A stretch of DNA of 64,000 nt, taken from assembly GCF_004363725.1 (NCBI RefSeq), contig NZ_SNZF01000007.1:62001-126000 (forward strand), read 5' to 3'. The notes beneath the pieces are model-generated. The model was not told the DNA's origin. It did no database searches and saw nothing but the letters and a program-made list of their open reading frames with translations. Position 1 is the stretch's first letter; every line of letters begins with the position of its first letter. Shown piece by piece: positions 8,302-19,482 of this stretch. The stretch is from Aquamicrobium defluvii (GTDB lineage: Bacteria; Pseudomonadota; Alphaproteobacteria; Rhizobiales; Rhizobiaceae). A program made the position numbers and the translations under genes.

Positions 8302-9891
8302 CTATTCGATGGCGTCGAGGGCGCGCCTGTGCCGGTGCATTTCCAGGAAGATGCGATAGTCGCGGTCGAAACGCGCGGCGGCTTGCCTGTTCGGTAACCT
8401 GTGCGTTCCGTTCTGCTGCATGCCGATGCAGGCAGCGGCGAGGCCGGGATAAAGGCCGGCCGCCGTTGCCGCCAGGCTGGCCGTGCCGTTGAGCACGGAA
8501 TCGTCCGACAGCGGCTCGACCACGGTACAGCCGGTGGCGTCGGCGTAGAGCTCCATCAGCAACGGGTTCCTCGTATGGCCCCCGGTCACATGCAGCGTGT
8601 CGATCAGATAGCCGTTGTCGTTCATCGTTTCGAGTATGTGGCGAACGCCGAGCGCTATGGAGACGGCGGTGCGCCAATAAAGCCGGCACAGCCCGTCGAA
8701 CGAGGCGTCGAGCGTCAGGCCGCTGATGACGCCGAGCGCGTGCGGATCGGCCAGTGGCGAGCGGTTGCCGTGGAAATCCGGCAGCACATGAAGGCGGCCG
8801 GCAAGATCGGGACCTTCGACGGCGCGCAACTCCATGATGCGGTCCACGATCCGCGCATGCATGGCGACATCCGGCTCACCGCCCGCGCCGTGACAGCGTA
8901 TGATATGGTCGAGCAGCGCGCCGGTGGCCGACTGGCCGCCTTCCGTCAGCCACAGGCCCGGCAACGCCGCGCCGAAGTAAGGGCCCCAGAAGCCGGCGAA
9001 GGGCTGCGGTTCGGGCGACAGGGCCATGACGCAGCTCGACGTGCCGGCAATCAGCGCAAGGTGACGGCCGATGCCGGACGCGTCGCCGGCGAAGCGCCCG
9101 AGCACGCCCAGCGCGCCGGCATAGGCGTCGATGACCCCGGTGCCGACGACGCAGCCCCGCGTCAGGCCAAGCTCATCGGCGGCTTCGGCCGACAACGCGC
9201 CGAGACTGGTCCCCACCGGGCTGGCGCGCTGCGGCAGGTTCGCCCGCCCGAACAGATCGCCGAGGCCGATCTGGTCGAAGAAATCGGGACGCCATGGCTC
9301 GTCTTCGTGGGCGAGATAGGTCCATTTCGCGGTGAGCGTGCATTGCGAGCGCGCCGCCGATCCGGTCGCCTTCCACGACAGGAAGTCGGCGAGGTCGAAG
9401 AAATAGCCGGCCTGCGCCCAGCTTTGCGGCAGGTGGCGTTTCAGCCACATCAGCTTCGGCGTCGCCATCTCGGGCGACATGACGCCCCCGATGAAGTCCA
9501 GCACGGCGTGGCCCGTATGCGTGCATTCATCGGCTTCGGCGATGGCGCGATGGTCGAGCCAGACAATGGTGTCCCAGCGCCGCTCGCCGCCGGCTGAAAC
9601 GCTGACCTGCCCGCCTTGCCGGTCCCGCGCCACCAGCGAGCAGGTGGCGTCGAAGGCCAGCCCGACGATTTCCTGCGGGGCGATTTCGGCCTTTTCGCGC
9701 GCCGCGCGCACGGCCTTGCAGACGGCCCGCCAGATGTCTTCCGAATCGTGCTCGGCATGATTGGGCAGGGGCTGGTGCAAGGCGATGGGACAGGTGGCGC
9801 GGCCGAGCAGGACGCCATCGCGGTCGAATATTCCGGCCCGCGCGCTGCCCGTGCCAACATCGACAGCACAGACATATCCGCTCTTCAACAC
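8302..9891 (-). CDS. FGGY-family pentulose (ribulose/xylulose-type) kinase
   Basis: 529 aa from a GTG start at 9891 (first residues LKSGYVCAVDVGTGSARAG). The N-terminal ATPase fold shows DVGTGSARAGIFD; middle motifs FDATCSLV, MSPEMATPKLMWLKRH and CTLTAKWTYLAHE match the pentulose kinase subgroup related to D-ribulokinase; the catalytic Asp lies in GTGVIDAYAGALG. The C-terminal lobe contains LHVTGGHTRNPLLMELYADATGC. It would phosphorylate a ketose formed by the polyol dehydrogenases upstream. In Rhodobacter-type polyol clusters a xylulokinase sits here. It is last in the smo operon, 127 nt after mtlK. Confidence 0.85.
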   Translation of the reverse strand: MLKSGYVCAVDVGTGSARAGIFDRDGVLLGRATCPIALHQPLPNHAEHDSEDIWRAVCKAVRAAREKAEIAPQEIVGLAFDATCSLVARDRQGGQVSVSAGGERRWDTIVWLDHRAIAEADECTHTGHAVLDFIGGVMSPEMATPKLMWLKRHLPQSWAQAGYFFDLADFLSWKATGSAARSQCTLTAKWTYLAHEDEPWRPDFFDQIGLGDLFGRANLPQRASPVGTSLGALSAEAADELGLTRGCVVGTGVIDAYAGALGVLGRFAGDASGIGRHLALIAGTSSCVMALSPEPQPFAGFWGPYFGAALPGLWLTEGGQSATGALLDHIIRCHGAGGEPDVAMHARIVDRIMELRAVEGPDLAGRLHVLPDFHGNRSPLADPHALGVISGLTLDASFDGLCRLYWRTAVSIALGVRHILETMNDNGYLIDTLHVTGGHTRNPLLMELYADATGCTVVEPLSDDSVLNGTASLAATAAGLYPGLAAACIGMQQNGTHRLPNRQAAARFDRDYRIFLEMHRHRRALDAIE

Positions 9892-10018
9892 GCCGCTCTC
9901 TTGATCACACGCCTGCAAGGCCGGCCATCGCAACTGCCGGCGACTATAGAGGCCGCACCGGGCGACGCAAGCGGTGAAGGCGGATCGGAGCGAGGCCGGC
10001 GCTACGGCAAGGGCGGCT

Positions 10019-11494
10019 TCATGGGCTCGACAAATAGCGGCGCAGCGTCTCGCGCGCCCCGTTTGCCCACAGGTCCTGCAAGGCCGTGGCGAAGGCCGCC
10101 GAGAAAACGGGCGAGCGCCTGACATCGCCGTAGATGTCTTCCATCGCCAGCCATGCGCCGGGGTCGCTGCGTGCGGCTTTGGCGGTTGCCTGCATGCGAT
10201 CCCAGTTCGGATCGTTCGGCTCGATGACGGCGCCGGAATCCGTGGTGCCGAAGCAGTAGCGGCACCACAGGGCGGATTCGAGCGCCAGCCCGGCAATACG
10301 CTCGCCGGCCTTCAGCCGGTCGGCAATGGTGGGGATGATGAATTTGGGCTGGCGGTTGGAGCCGTCGAGGCACAGCCGGCGCACCGTGTCGCCGATCTTC
10401 GGGTTGGAAAAGCGCTTCTCGATAAGCCGGTAGTAGTCCTCGATGCTGGTATCGGGCACCGGCGGCACGGTCGGGATGATTTCCTCGTGCTCGACCCTGG
10501 CCAGGAAGTCGCGCACCAGCTTCTCCTGCATAGCCTCGTGGACGAAGTGGATGTCCATCAGCCCGGCGGGATAGGCGATGGCCGCGTGCCCGCCATTGAG
10601 GATGCGTATCTTCATCAGCTCGTAGGGCGCCACGTCGGCGACGAACTGCACGCCGGCCTGCTCCAGCGGCGGACGTCCGGCGGTGAAGCGGTCTTCCAGC
10701 ACCCATTGCCGGAAGGGCTCGCAAAAAACCGGCCAGTTGTCCCCGACCCCGAAATCGTCCGCCAATATCGCGCGCTCCCGATCCGTGGTCGCGGGCGTGA
10801 TGCGGTCGACCATGCTGTTCGGGAACGCGACGGTCCGCGCCACCCAGTCGGCAAGCTCGTCATCGACCAGACGGGCGAGCCCGATCACGCCGTCGGCGGT
10901 CACCCGGCCATTGTGGGGGATGTTGTCGCAGGACATCACCGTGAAGGGCACGATGCCGGCGGCCCTGCGCCGCATAAGCCCGGCCAGCATGAGTCCGAAC
11001 ACGGTTTTCGGGCTGGCGATGTTCCCGGCGTCGGCCATGATGCCTGGATGGGCGGGGTCGAAATGGCCGGACGCCGGATCGATGAAATAACCGCCCTCGG
11101 TAATGGTCAGGGAAACGATGCGGATTGCAGGATCGGCCAGCCGCCCGACGATGGCGGCGGTATCTCCCGGCACGATGAAATCGACCATGGCGCCGGTAAC
11201 GCGCGCGTCGATATGGTTCTCGTCCTGCTCGACCACCGTCGTCAGCCAGTCCTGTGCCCCGAGCTTGTCGCGGTTCGCCCTTTCGCCTTCGAACACGCCG
11301 GCCCCGACCAGCGCCCAGTCATGGCCGATGCCGGCGTTGAACAGATCGTCCAGATAGACGGCCTGATGCGAACGGTGGAAATTGCCGACGCCGAAATGCA
11401 GGATGCCTGGGCTCAGGCTGTCGCGCGCGTAGCGCGGCCTTGCCACCCCGGCGGGAAGTGCTGCGAGGGTTTTCAGCGCCAGCTTGACGGTCAT
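10019..11494 (-). CDS. mtlK: mannitol 2-dehydrogenase family polyol dehydrogenase
   Basis: 491 aa, the long-chain polyol dehydrogenase family that oxidises D-mannitol (also D-arabitol/D-sorbitol) to the ketose with NAD+. The N-terminal Rossmann segment is ILHFGVGNFHRSHQA. The catalytic Lys motif K295-I-R-I-L-N300-G-G-H303 matches the Lys/Asn/His set known for Pseudomonas mannitol dehydrogenase, even in numbering. The start at 11494 follows AAAGGAAACGCAGTC. It sits between smoS and the pentulose kinase, as in the Rhodobacter sphaeroides polyol operon. Confidence 0.88.
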   Translation of the reverse strand: MTVKLALKTLAALPAGVARPRYARDSLSPGILHFGVGNFHRSHQAVYLDDLFNAGIGHDWALVGAGVFEGERANRDKLGAQDWLTTVVEQDENHIDARVTGAMVDFIVPGDTAAIVGRLADPAIRIVSLTITEGGYFIDPASGHFDPAHPGIMADAGNIASPKTVFGLMLAGLMRRRAAGIVPFTVMSCDNIPHNGRVTADGVIGLARLVDDELADWVARTVAFPNSMVDRITPATTDRERAILADDFGVGDNWPVFCEPFRQWVLEDRFTAGRPPLEQAGVQFVADVAPYELMKIRILNGGHAAIAYPAGLMDIHFVHEAMQEKLVRDFLARVEHEEIIPTVPPVPDTSIEDYYRLIEKRFSNPKIGDTVRRLCLDGSNRQPKFIIPTIADRLKAGERIAGLALESALWCRYCFGTTDSGAVIEPNDPNWDRMQATAKAARSDPGAWLAMEDIYGDVRRSPVFSAAFATALQDLWANGARETLRRYLSSP

Positions 11495-11563
11495 GACTGC
11501 GTTTCCTTTCAAAAGCCGGCTACGGGCCGAGGGCCAAAAGCCGGCCACGGGCCGGGAAGACCC

Positions 11564-12334
11564 TCAGCTCATCCAGTTGCCGCCATCGACGTTGTAGGTC
11601 TGGGAGACGACGTAGTCGGCCTCGGCGCTGGCGAGGAACACGGCCATGCCGGCCAGATCCTGCGCCGTGCCCATGCGCCCATAGGGCACGGCCTCGCCGA
11701 CCAGACGCTTCTTCTCGCCGAGCGGACGGTTCTCATATCTGGCGAACAGGGAATCGACGTGATCCCAGTGCTCTCCATCGACCACGCCGGGCGCGATGGC
11801 GTTGACGTTGATGCCGTGCCTGATCAGGTCGAGACCCGCCGACTGGGTGAGGGAGATGACCGCCGCCTTGGTGGCGCAGTACACCGCCACCAGCGGCTCG
11901 CCGCGCCGCCCCGCCTGACTTGCCATGTTGATGATCTTGCCGCCCTTGGCCCGCACGATCATCGAGCGCGCCGCCGCCTGAAGCATGAACAGGGTTCCGG
12001 CGACGTTGACGGAAAAAAGTTTCTGGTAACTCGCCCGGCTGATCTCCACGATGGGCGCGAGGTCGAACAGCGCGGCATTGTTGACGAGAATGTCGATGCC
12101 GCCGGTCTTCCGCTCGACCGCCCCGATCGCGGCGTCGATTGAATCCTGGTCGGTCACGTCGAGATGGATCGCGTAAGCGGCAGGACCAAGCTCCGCCGCG
12201 GTGGTTTCGGCAGCCTGATGGTCGATGTCGGCGATGGCGACCGTCGCCCCTTCACGGATATAGGCTTCGGCGAAAGCCCGGCCGATGCCGCGGGCGGAAC
12301 CTGTGATGAGCGCCGACTTGCCTTGCAGACGCAT
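11564..12334 (-). CDS. smoS: sorbitol dehydrogenase (short-chain dehydrogenase)
   Basis: 256 aa SDR. TGSARGIG (11-18) is the NAD-binding loop, NNAA follows at 85-88, and the catalytic set is Ser139, Tyr152 and Lys156 (YCATK). The sequence closely follows, from memory, the Rhodobacter sphaeroides sorbitol dehydrogenase SmoS, including the ends NVDGGNWMS and NAIAPGVVDGEHWD. It oxidises D-sorbitol (or galactitol/L-iditol) to the ketose. It starts directly after the smoK stop (12335), so it is translated with the transporter. Confidence 0.9.
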   Translation of the reverse strand: MRLQGKSALITGSARGIGRAFAEAYIREGATVAIADIDHQAAETTAAELGPAAYAIHLDVTDQDSIDAAIGAVERKTGGIDILVNNAALFDLAPIVEISRASYQKLFSVNVAGTLFMLQAAARSMIVRAKGGKIINMASQAGRRGEPLVAVYCATKAAVISLTQSAGLDLIRHGINVNAIAPGVVDGEHWDHVDSLFARYENRPLGEKKRLVGEAVPYGRMGTAQDLAGMAVFLASAEADYVVSQTYNVDGGNWMS

Positions 12335-13333
<999 letters not shown>

Positions 13334-13357
13334 GAAACGACTCCGAGCAGTGCTGGA

Positions 13358-14182
13358 CTATTTGACGGCGCCGAAGGTCAGCCCCCGCACCAGTTGCTTC
13401 TGGCTGAACCAGCCCAGCACCAGGATCGGCGCGATGGCCAGCGTGGAGGCGGCCGACAGCTTGGCCCAGAACAGGCCCTGAGGGCTTGAGAACGAGACGA
13501 TGAAAGCCGTCAGCGGCGCCGCATTCGTGGTGGTGAGCCGGATCGTCCAGAACGCCTCGTTCCAGGCGAGGATGATGTTGAGGAGCAGCGTCGAGGCGAT
13601 GCCGGGCACGGCCATCGGCGTCAGCACGTAGACGATCTCGCCCCACAGCGTCGCACCGTCCATGCGCGCGGCCTCGAGGATCTCGCCGGGGATCTCGCGG
13701 AAATAGGTGTAGAGCATCCACACCACGATCGGCAGGTTGATGAGCATCAGCATCACCGTGAGCCCGATGCGGCTGTCGAGCAGGCCCCAGTCGCGAAAGA
13801 TCAGATACATGGGAACGAGAACGGCCACCGCCGGCATCATCTTGGTGGACAGCATCCACATCAGGATGTCCCTGGTGCGCCTTGTCGGCGAAAAGGCCAT
13901 CGACCAGGCCGCCGGTATGGCCACGAGCAAGGCAAGGATGGTCGAGCCGACGGCGATGATCACCGAGTTCATGAACGGCTTGAAATAATTGTATTGCGAC
14001 TGGACCTCGCGATAGCTTTCCAGCGTGCCCGAGGGCACAAGGTTGAACCCGGCAATCGCTTCCGTTTCGGATTTGAAGCTGGTGACGATGGTGTAGAGGA
14101 TCGGGAAGAAGATCAGCAGGGCGACCACCCATGCCGCGATCGTCCAGCCGAGTTTCGTGCCGGTGGGAACGGTACGGGCCAT
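13358..14182 (-). CDS. smoG: sorbitol/mannitol ABC transporter permease (MalG type)
   Basis: 274 aa from the ATG at 14182 (MARTVPTGTKLGW). It has six hydrophobic segments and the EAA loop EILEAARMDGATLWGEIVYVLTPMAVPG that binds the ATPase. The segment KMMPAVAVLVPMYLIFRDWGLLDS is typical of polyol permeases. The open frame runs on upstream through smoF, but that is a shadow; the start is supported by AGGACAGAA just upstream and by the 11-nt spacing to smoF. Confidence 0.92.
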   Translation of the reverse strand: MARTVPTGTKLGWTIAAWVVALLIFFPILYTIVTSFKSETEAIAGFNLVPSGTLESYREVQSQYNYFKPFMNSVIIAVGSTILALLVAIPAAWSMAFSPTRRTRDILMWMLSTKMMPAVAVLVPMYLIFRDWGLLDSRIGLTVMLMLINLPIVVWMLYTYFREIPGEILEAARMDGATLWGEIVYVLTPMAVPGIASTLLLNIILAWNEAFWTIRLTTTNAAPLTAFIVSFSSPQGLFWAKLSAASTLAIAPILVLGWFSQKQLVRGLTFGAVK

Positions 14183-14193
14183 TTCTGTCCTCC

Positions 14194-15066
14194 CTATTTG
14201 TCCAGGTTCCTGCCCACCGCGCGCATCAGGAAGAGGGCGACGATGTTGGCGAGAACCACGGCGATGATGCCGCCGGCGGAGGCCCCGCCGACGTCGTAGC
14301 CGAGCAGCGCGGTGCGATAGATCAGGAACGGCAGGTTGGTCGAGGCGTAGCCCGGACCGCCATTGGTGGTGACCAGGATTTCCGCGTAGATGCCGAGCAG
14401 GAAGATGGTCTGGATCAGGATCACAACCGTGATCGCGCGCGCCATGTGCGGCAGCGTGAGGTGGATGAACCGGCTGAGCGCCCCGGCGCCGTCCATCTCG
14501 GCCGCCTCCTTCTGCTCGCCGTCGAGCGACTGCAAGGACGTAAGCAGGATCAGCGTGGCGAAGGGCAGCCATTGCCAGGCGACGATCAGGATGATCGAAA
14601 ACAGCGGATATTGCGCGAACCAGTCGATCGGCCGCAGTCCGACGAAGCGGGCGATGTCGGCAAACACGCCATATCCGGGGTGCATGAGCATGTTCTTCCA
14701 CACCAGTGCGGCCACCGGCGGCATGACGAAGAACGGCGATATGACCAGGATGCGCACGATGCCCTGTCCGAAGATCGGCTGGTCGAGCAGCAGCGCTAGC
14801 GCTATGCCGCCGATCACCGTGATCAGCAGCACGCCCAGCACGATGACCAGCGTGTTCCAGATCGACTGGAAGAAGGCCGGGTCGGTATAGAAGAAGCGAT
14901 AGTTGAACAGGCCGCCGAAGCTGACATTCGCCGGGTTCAGAAGGTTGTAGTTCTGGAACGAGAACCACAGCGTCATGGCCAGCGGCACGACCATCCAGAC
15001 CAGCAGCAGGATGACCGATGGCACCATCATGAAGCGGGCAAGCGTGCGGGTCTGTCGGGTGGCCAT
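14194..15066 (-). CDS. smoF: sorbitol/mannitol ABC transporter permease (MalF type)
   Basis: 290 aa from the ATG at 15066. Features are an N-terminal TM (FMMVPSVILLLVWMVVPLAM), a periplasmic stretch and five more TM segments, with EAA loop QKEAAEMDGAGALSRFIHLTLPHM. It forms the polyol channel with SmoG. The gene is 89 nt downstream of smoE; that gap holds a strong hairpin. Confidence 0.92.
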   Translation of the reverse strand: MATRQTRTLARFMMVPSVILLLVWMVVPLAMTLWFSFQNYNLLNPANVSFGGLFNYRFFYTDPAFFQSIWNTLVIVLGVLLITVIGGIALALLLDQPIFGQGIVRILVISPFFVMPPVAALVWKNMLMHPGYGVFADIARFVGLRPIDWFAQYPLFSIILIVAWQWLPFATLILLTSLQSLDGEQKEAAEMDGAGALSRFIHLTLPHMARAITVVILIQTIFLLGIYAEILVTTNGGPGYASTNLPFLIYRTALLGYDVGGASAGGIIAVVLANIVALFLMRAVGRNLDK

Positions 15067-15108
15067 GGGATCACCGCTGCGTCGAACAGTTTCGATACGG
15101 TCGAAGGC

Positions 15109-15136
15109 GGCCGCCCGGACTGGGAACCGGGCGGCC
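15109..15136 (-). terminator. stem-loop between smoE and smoF
   Basis: GGCCGCCCGG (15109-15118) and CCGGGCGGCC (15127-15136) form a perfect 10-bp GC stem around 8 nt. With no T-run it is probably an RNA-stability or partial-termination element giving more SmoE than SmoF. Confidence 0.55.
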
Positions 15137-15155
15137 AGGGCGCTGGGAGGCGGCC

Positions 15156-16466
<1,311 letters not shown>

Positions 16467-16492
16467 CAAAAAAATCCTCCCAAGCCAAGATG

Positions 16493-16516
16493 AGCATTTG
16501 CCTTGGCATTGGGCAA
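16493..16516. promoter_or_regulatory. candidate SmoC operator upstream of smoE
   Basis: AGCATTTGCC (16493-16502) and CATTGGGCAA (16507-16516) overlap the inverted half-sites TTGCC...GGCAA. The same two decamers, in the other order, occur upstream of smoC at 17673-17692. It lies 27-50 nt before the smoE start, where a repressor or activator of the operon could act. Confidence 0.45.
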
Positions 16517-16639
16517 TTATTCATTTAAAGTGATTTATGTCAAGCCGGATTCACCCCGTGCACCGGAACACGACGCAAACGGCGGTCTCGCTGGCGCAGG
16601 CACGCCAGCGCCCGGATCATCACGGGTCGGGAAGGTGGT

Positions 16640-17596
16640 CTATTTCGCCAGAATGGCGGCGGCGGTCCGTTCGTCGGTTATCAGGCCATTGATCAGGCGC
16701 CGGTTCATCGCCGCCACTATGCCGGGCAGCTTGCGCTCTCCCATGGCCAATGCGACCACCAGCGAGCTTTCCCGTGAGGGGATCGGGGCCGACGAGACAC
16801 GCTCGTTGGTGATGCCCTCGATCAGCCGCCCCTCGTGGTCGAAGGCCCAGCCGACGATTTCGGCCACGCCTCCCGCCTTTTGCAGCGCTTTCAGCTCCGC
16901 CTTCGTAATGAAGCCATCCTCATAGAGCGGCGCGTTGGGGCCAAGGTCGCCGATGCCCACGAATGTAACGTCCGCCCTTGCCGCCAGCTCAAGCGTCGGC
17001 TGGATCATCGGCTGGCTAAGCAGCATTTCCCGCTCCTGCGGCGATGACGCAATGACGGGCAGCGGCATGGGGAAGGAACGCGCCTTGACGCGGTCCGACA
17101 TGGTGAAGATCACGTTGTAGAACGCGGCCGAGCCGTCCGGCGAGATGTTGCCGGTCAGGGACACGACCTTGTGACGGGGGCAGTCCATGGACGGCAGTTG
17201 CTCAATGGCGGCCTTCAGCGTGCGCCCCGTGCCGATCGCCATGACGATCGGTTCCGCCGAGCGCAGGCGCCGCTCGATCTCCGCCGCTGCCGCCTCGGCG
17301 ATGCCGATGGTGGTCGATGGCGAGGCGGGATCGCTCGGTGCGACTTCCACCAGATCCAGCGCAAAGCGGGTTCTGAGCCGTTCGGCCAGTTCGAGGCAGT
17401 TGGCGATCGGATGATCCACGCGCACCTTGATGAGCCGTTCCGAAACGGCCAGGGACACCAGGCGCTGCGCGGTCTGGCGCGAAATGCCGAGCTTGGCGGC
17501 GATCTGGTCCTGCGTGTTGCCGGCCACGTAATAGAGCCAGCCGGCGCGCGCGGCATCATCCAGCCTGCCGCCACCGCTTTCAGGGCGGTTGTACAT
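16640..17596 (-). CDS. smoC: SorC-family sugar-binding transcriptional regulator of the polyol operon
   Basis: 318 aa. The N-terminal HTH is ARAGWLYYVAGNTQDQIAAKLGISRQTAQRLV (about 17-48), and the C-terminal sugar-phosphate-binding domain of SorC/DeoR-like regulators has GTGRTLKAAIEQLP and GIGDLGPNAPLYEDGFI. It would sense a phosphorylated or free polyol and control smoEFGKS-mtlK. It lies directly upstream of and parallel to the operon, the position of smoC in Rhodobacter. The ATG at 17596 is used. The symbol is by synteny and family. Confidence 0.83.
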   Translation of the reverse strand: MYNRPESGGGRLDDAARAGWLYYVAGNTQDQIAAKLGISRQTAQRLVSLAVSERLIKVRVDHPIANCLELAERLRTRFALDLVEVAPSDPASPSTTIGIAEAAAAEIERRLRSAEPIVMAIGTGRTLKAAIEQLPSMDCPRHKVVSLTGNISPDGSAAFYNVIFTMSDRVKARSFPMPLPVIASSPQEREMLLSQPMIQPTLELAARADVTFVGIGDLGPNAPLYEDGFITKAELKALQKAGGVAEIVGWAFDHEGRLIEGITNERVSSAPIPSRESSLVVALAMGERKLPGIVAAMNRRLINGLITDERTAAAILAK

Positions 17597-17672
17597 TATG
17601 TTCCTGATCCTCGCTCGGGCACGATGCGTTCCCTGTTACGCGCCTTACTATGCAATCTTTGAAGCAATTGTC

Positions 17673-17692
17673 CATTGGGCAAGCATTTGCCC
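17673..17692. promoter_or_regulatory. candidate SmoC operator upstream of smoC
   Basis: CATTGGGCAA followed by GCATTTGCCC contains the perfect inverted repeat GGGCAA-GCAT-TTGCCC (17677-17692). The decamers match those before smoE, which suggests autoregulation by the SorC-type regulator. Confidence 0.45.
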
Positions 17693-17778
17693 GGCCAGCA
17701 GAGAGGCTGAGCTCCGGCTCAGGCGGCGAAGGCGCGCCTCCTGCGTTGAAACCGTCTTCCGCTTTCGGGAGACAGGCT

Positions 17779-18993
17779 TCAGTCGGGCCATTCCAGGGCG
17801 GAGCGGCTGCTTTTTCGCGGGTTCGCCAGCGCATAGTCCGGCCTGGGATCGGCGTCGAGGACGCGCTTCAGGACTCCGGCCACAATCTGCGCTTCTCCTT
17901 CGTGCAGGTTGCAGGGATCGAGGTAGAAATGGCCACGCTCGACCTCATGGTTGCGCACGATGACCGGCGGTTCGGCTTGCGACAGCGCCCTGGCGAGCCC
18001 GGCCGCCGTATAGCCGCTTTCCGGCGACACGACGACCAGCAGCCGGTCCAGCGGATTGTCCGTCGGGTCCGGGACGCGTTCCGCCCTGATGCCGGGAGCG
18101 TCCGCAAGCGCCGTTTGCCACAGGTCCAGCGCGGCGCGCTCCCGCTTTCTGATGCCCTCGTGATCGCGCTTTTCCCATGCCTCAAGCGCGGCGATCACGC
18201 CCGCGATGCTTTCCTTGCCGACCTTCATGCCCCGTCCGATGCCGCGGTTTTGCAGGAACGCCGCCCGGACAAGGGTCTTGCGGCCGGCCACGATGCCGGT
18301 CGTCGGCCCACCGAGGAACTTGTGTCCGCTGTAGATGACGATATCGGCGCCCTGCTCCAGGAACCGCCGCAGATCATATTCCGATGCGGCATCGACAATG
18401 ACCGGAACGCCGGCGGCATGGCAGATTGCGGCAAATTCGGGAAGCGAAAGCATGCCGTACTGAACCGTGTGGTGCGACACGACATAGAGGCCCGCCGCCG
18501 TTCTTTCATTGATCGCCTCGGCGACATGGTAGTCGTTGACGACGCTGACCGTGCCGGCGGGAACGACCTTGCCGCCGCAAAGCCGGATCGCCTGATCGAT
18601 ATTGCCACCGAAGCTGACCATGTGGCCAATCTGCACGATCACCTCGTCCTTGAGGCCGGCCGTCACATCCGGCAGGCGCTCGATCGCCAGCAGATTGTCG
18701 CCGGTCATGGCGCCGGCGATCGCGAGCGTGATGCCACTGGCGCAGGAGGCCGTGATGAAGCCCGCCTCGGCGCCGGTCAGGCGGGCGACAACAGCGCTCG
18801 CCGTGCGATGCAGATCGTCCATCTCAACGAACTGAGGCGCGATCTCGGCCATGGCGCGCACGGCTTCCGGCACCATGATCGACGCGCCGAGCGCCGTCAT
18901 GGTGCCCGACACGTTGATGATTGGACGCAGGCCCAGACGTTCGCGGATCGTTTGATTGTGTCCGGCTGCGAACACGTCGTCCAAGCTATTCAT
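17779..18993 (-). CDS. SelA-like PLP-dependent enzyme, proposed amino-sugar-acid ammonia-lyase/dehydratase
   Basis: 404 aa, fold type I PLP protein of the SelA/DgaE-like group. [16 protein letters not shown] near the N-terminus, the PLP-ring Asp201 in IVDAASE and the Schiff-base Lys225 in [10 protein letters not shown] are visible. Relatives include D-glucosaminate-6-phosphate ammonia-lyase; true SelA is unlikely because no selenium genes are nearby. It overlaps the RidA gene by 8 nt at the end of an amino-acid-type ABC operon, with a KdgK-like kinase close by. I infer removal of ammonia from a 2-amino sugar acid such as D-glucosaminate to give a 2-keto-3-deoxy acid. The ATG at 18993 (MNSLDDVF) is preferred over the longer open frame. 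Confidence 0.75.
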   Translation of the reverse strand: MNSLDDVFAAGHNQTIRERLGLRPIINVSGTMTALGASIMVPEAVRAMAEIAPQFVEMDDLHRTASAVVARLTGAEAGFITASCASGITLAIAGAMTGDNLLAIERLPDVTAGLKDEVIVQIGHMVSFGGNIDQAIRLCGGKVVPAGTVSVVNDYHVAEAINERTAAGLYVVSHHTVQYGMLSLPEFAAICHAAGVPVIVDAASEYDLRRFLEQGADIVIYSGHKFLGGPTTGIVAGRKTLVRAAFLQNRGIGRGMKVGKESIAGVIAALEAWEKRDHEGIRKRERAALDLWQTALADAPGIRAERVPDPTDNPLDRLLVVVSPESGYTAAGLARALSQAEPPVIVRNHEVERGHFYLDPCNLHEGEAQIVAGVLKRVLDADPRPDYALANPRKSSRSALEWPD

Positions 18994-19480
18994 GGCTGTT
19001 TCCTTCCGGGAAAATCTCGACGATGGCCTCGACCTCGACGGTGATGTTGTTGGGCAGTGACGCGACGCCGATCGACGAGCGCGCATGCACGCCGCCTTCC
19101 CCGAAGATTTCGACCAGCAGATCGGAGCAGCCGTTGATGACGCGCGGATGCTCCGTAAAATCGTCTGTGGCGTTGACGAATCCCAGCAGCTTCACGAACC
19201 GCTTCACGCGGGCGAGATTGCCCAGATGAGCCGACAGCACCGAAAGGATATTCAGCCCCGTCAGCCGCGCATGCTCGTAGGCCGTCTCGGTGCTGACGTC
19301 GCGGCCGACCTTTCCCTTGCACAGCGCGCCGTCGCGGTCGAGCGGCCCCTGTCCGGACACATAGAGGATGTTGCCGACCTGCAGGACGTTACGGAAGGTG
19401 CCGATGGGAACCGGCACCGGCAGAAGTTCGAGGTGATGCGCTGGAAACCGGTCGTTTGAAGGCATGGTGGCTCGATCCAT
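18986..19480 (-). CDS. RidA/YjgF-family enamine/imine deaminase
   Basis: 164 aa from 19480 (an internal ATG at 19465 is possible). It has the RidA fold signatures [12 protein letters not shown], the helix [23 protein letters not shown], and [23 protein letters not shown], in which Arg134 matches the Arg needed for imine hydrolysis in active RidA proteins. It would hydrolyse the enamine/imine released by a PLP lyase to ketoacid and ammonia. It lies between the ABC ATPase (2-nt gap) and the SelA-like gene (8-nt overlap), which supports a direct role with that enzyme. Confidence 0.85.
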   Translation of the reverse strand: MDRATMPSNDRFPAHHLELLPVPVPIGTFRNVLQVGNILYVSGQGPLDRDGALCKGKVGRDVSTETAYEHARLTGLNILSVLSAHLGNLARVKRFVKLLGFVNATDDFTEHPRVINGCSDLLVEIFGEGGVHARSSIGVASLPNNITVEVEAIVEIFPEGNSHE

Positions 19481-19482
19481 CG

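Noticed and set aside
9974..12142. 722-codon open frame on the + strand
   Set aside because: Antisense to mtlK and smoS, which have clear catalytic motifs. The translation resembles no protein family.
17779..18993. Selenocysteine-tRNA synthase (SelA) function for the SelA-like gene
   Set aside because: No SelB, SelD or tRNA-Sec is present, and its neighbours are RidA and an amino-acid-type ABC importer; the DgaE-like branch fits better.
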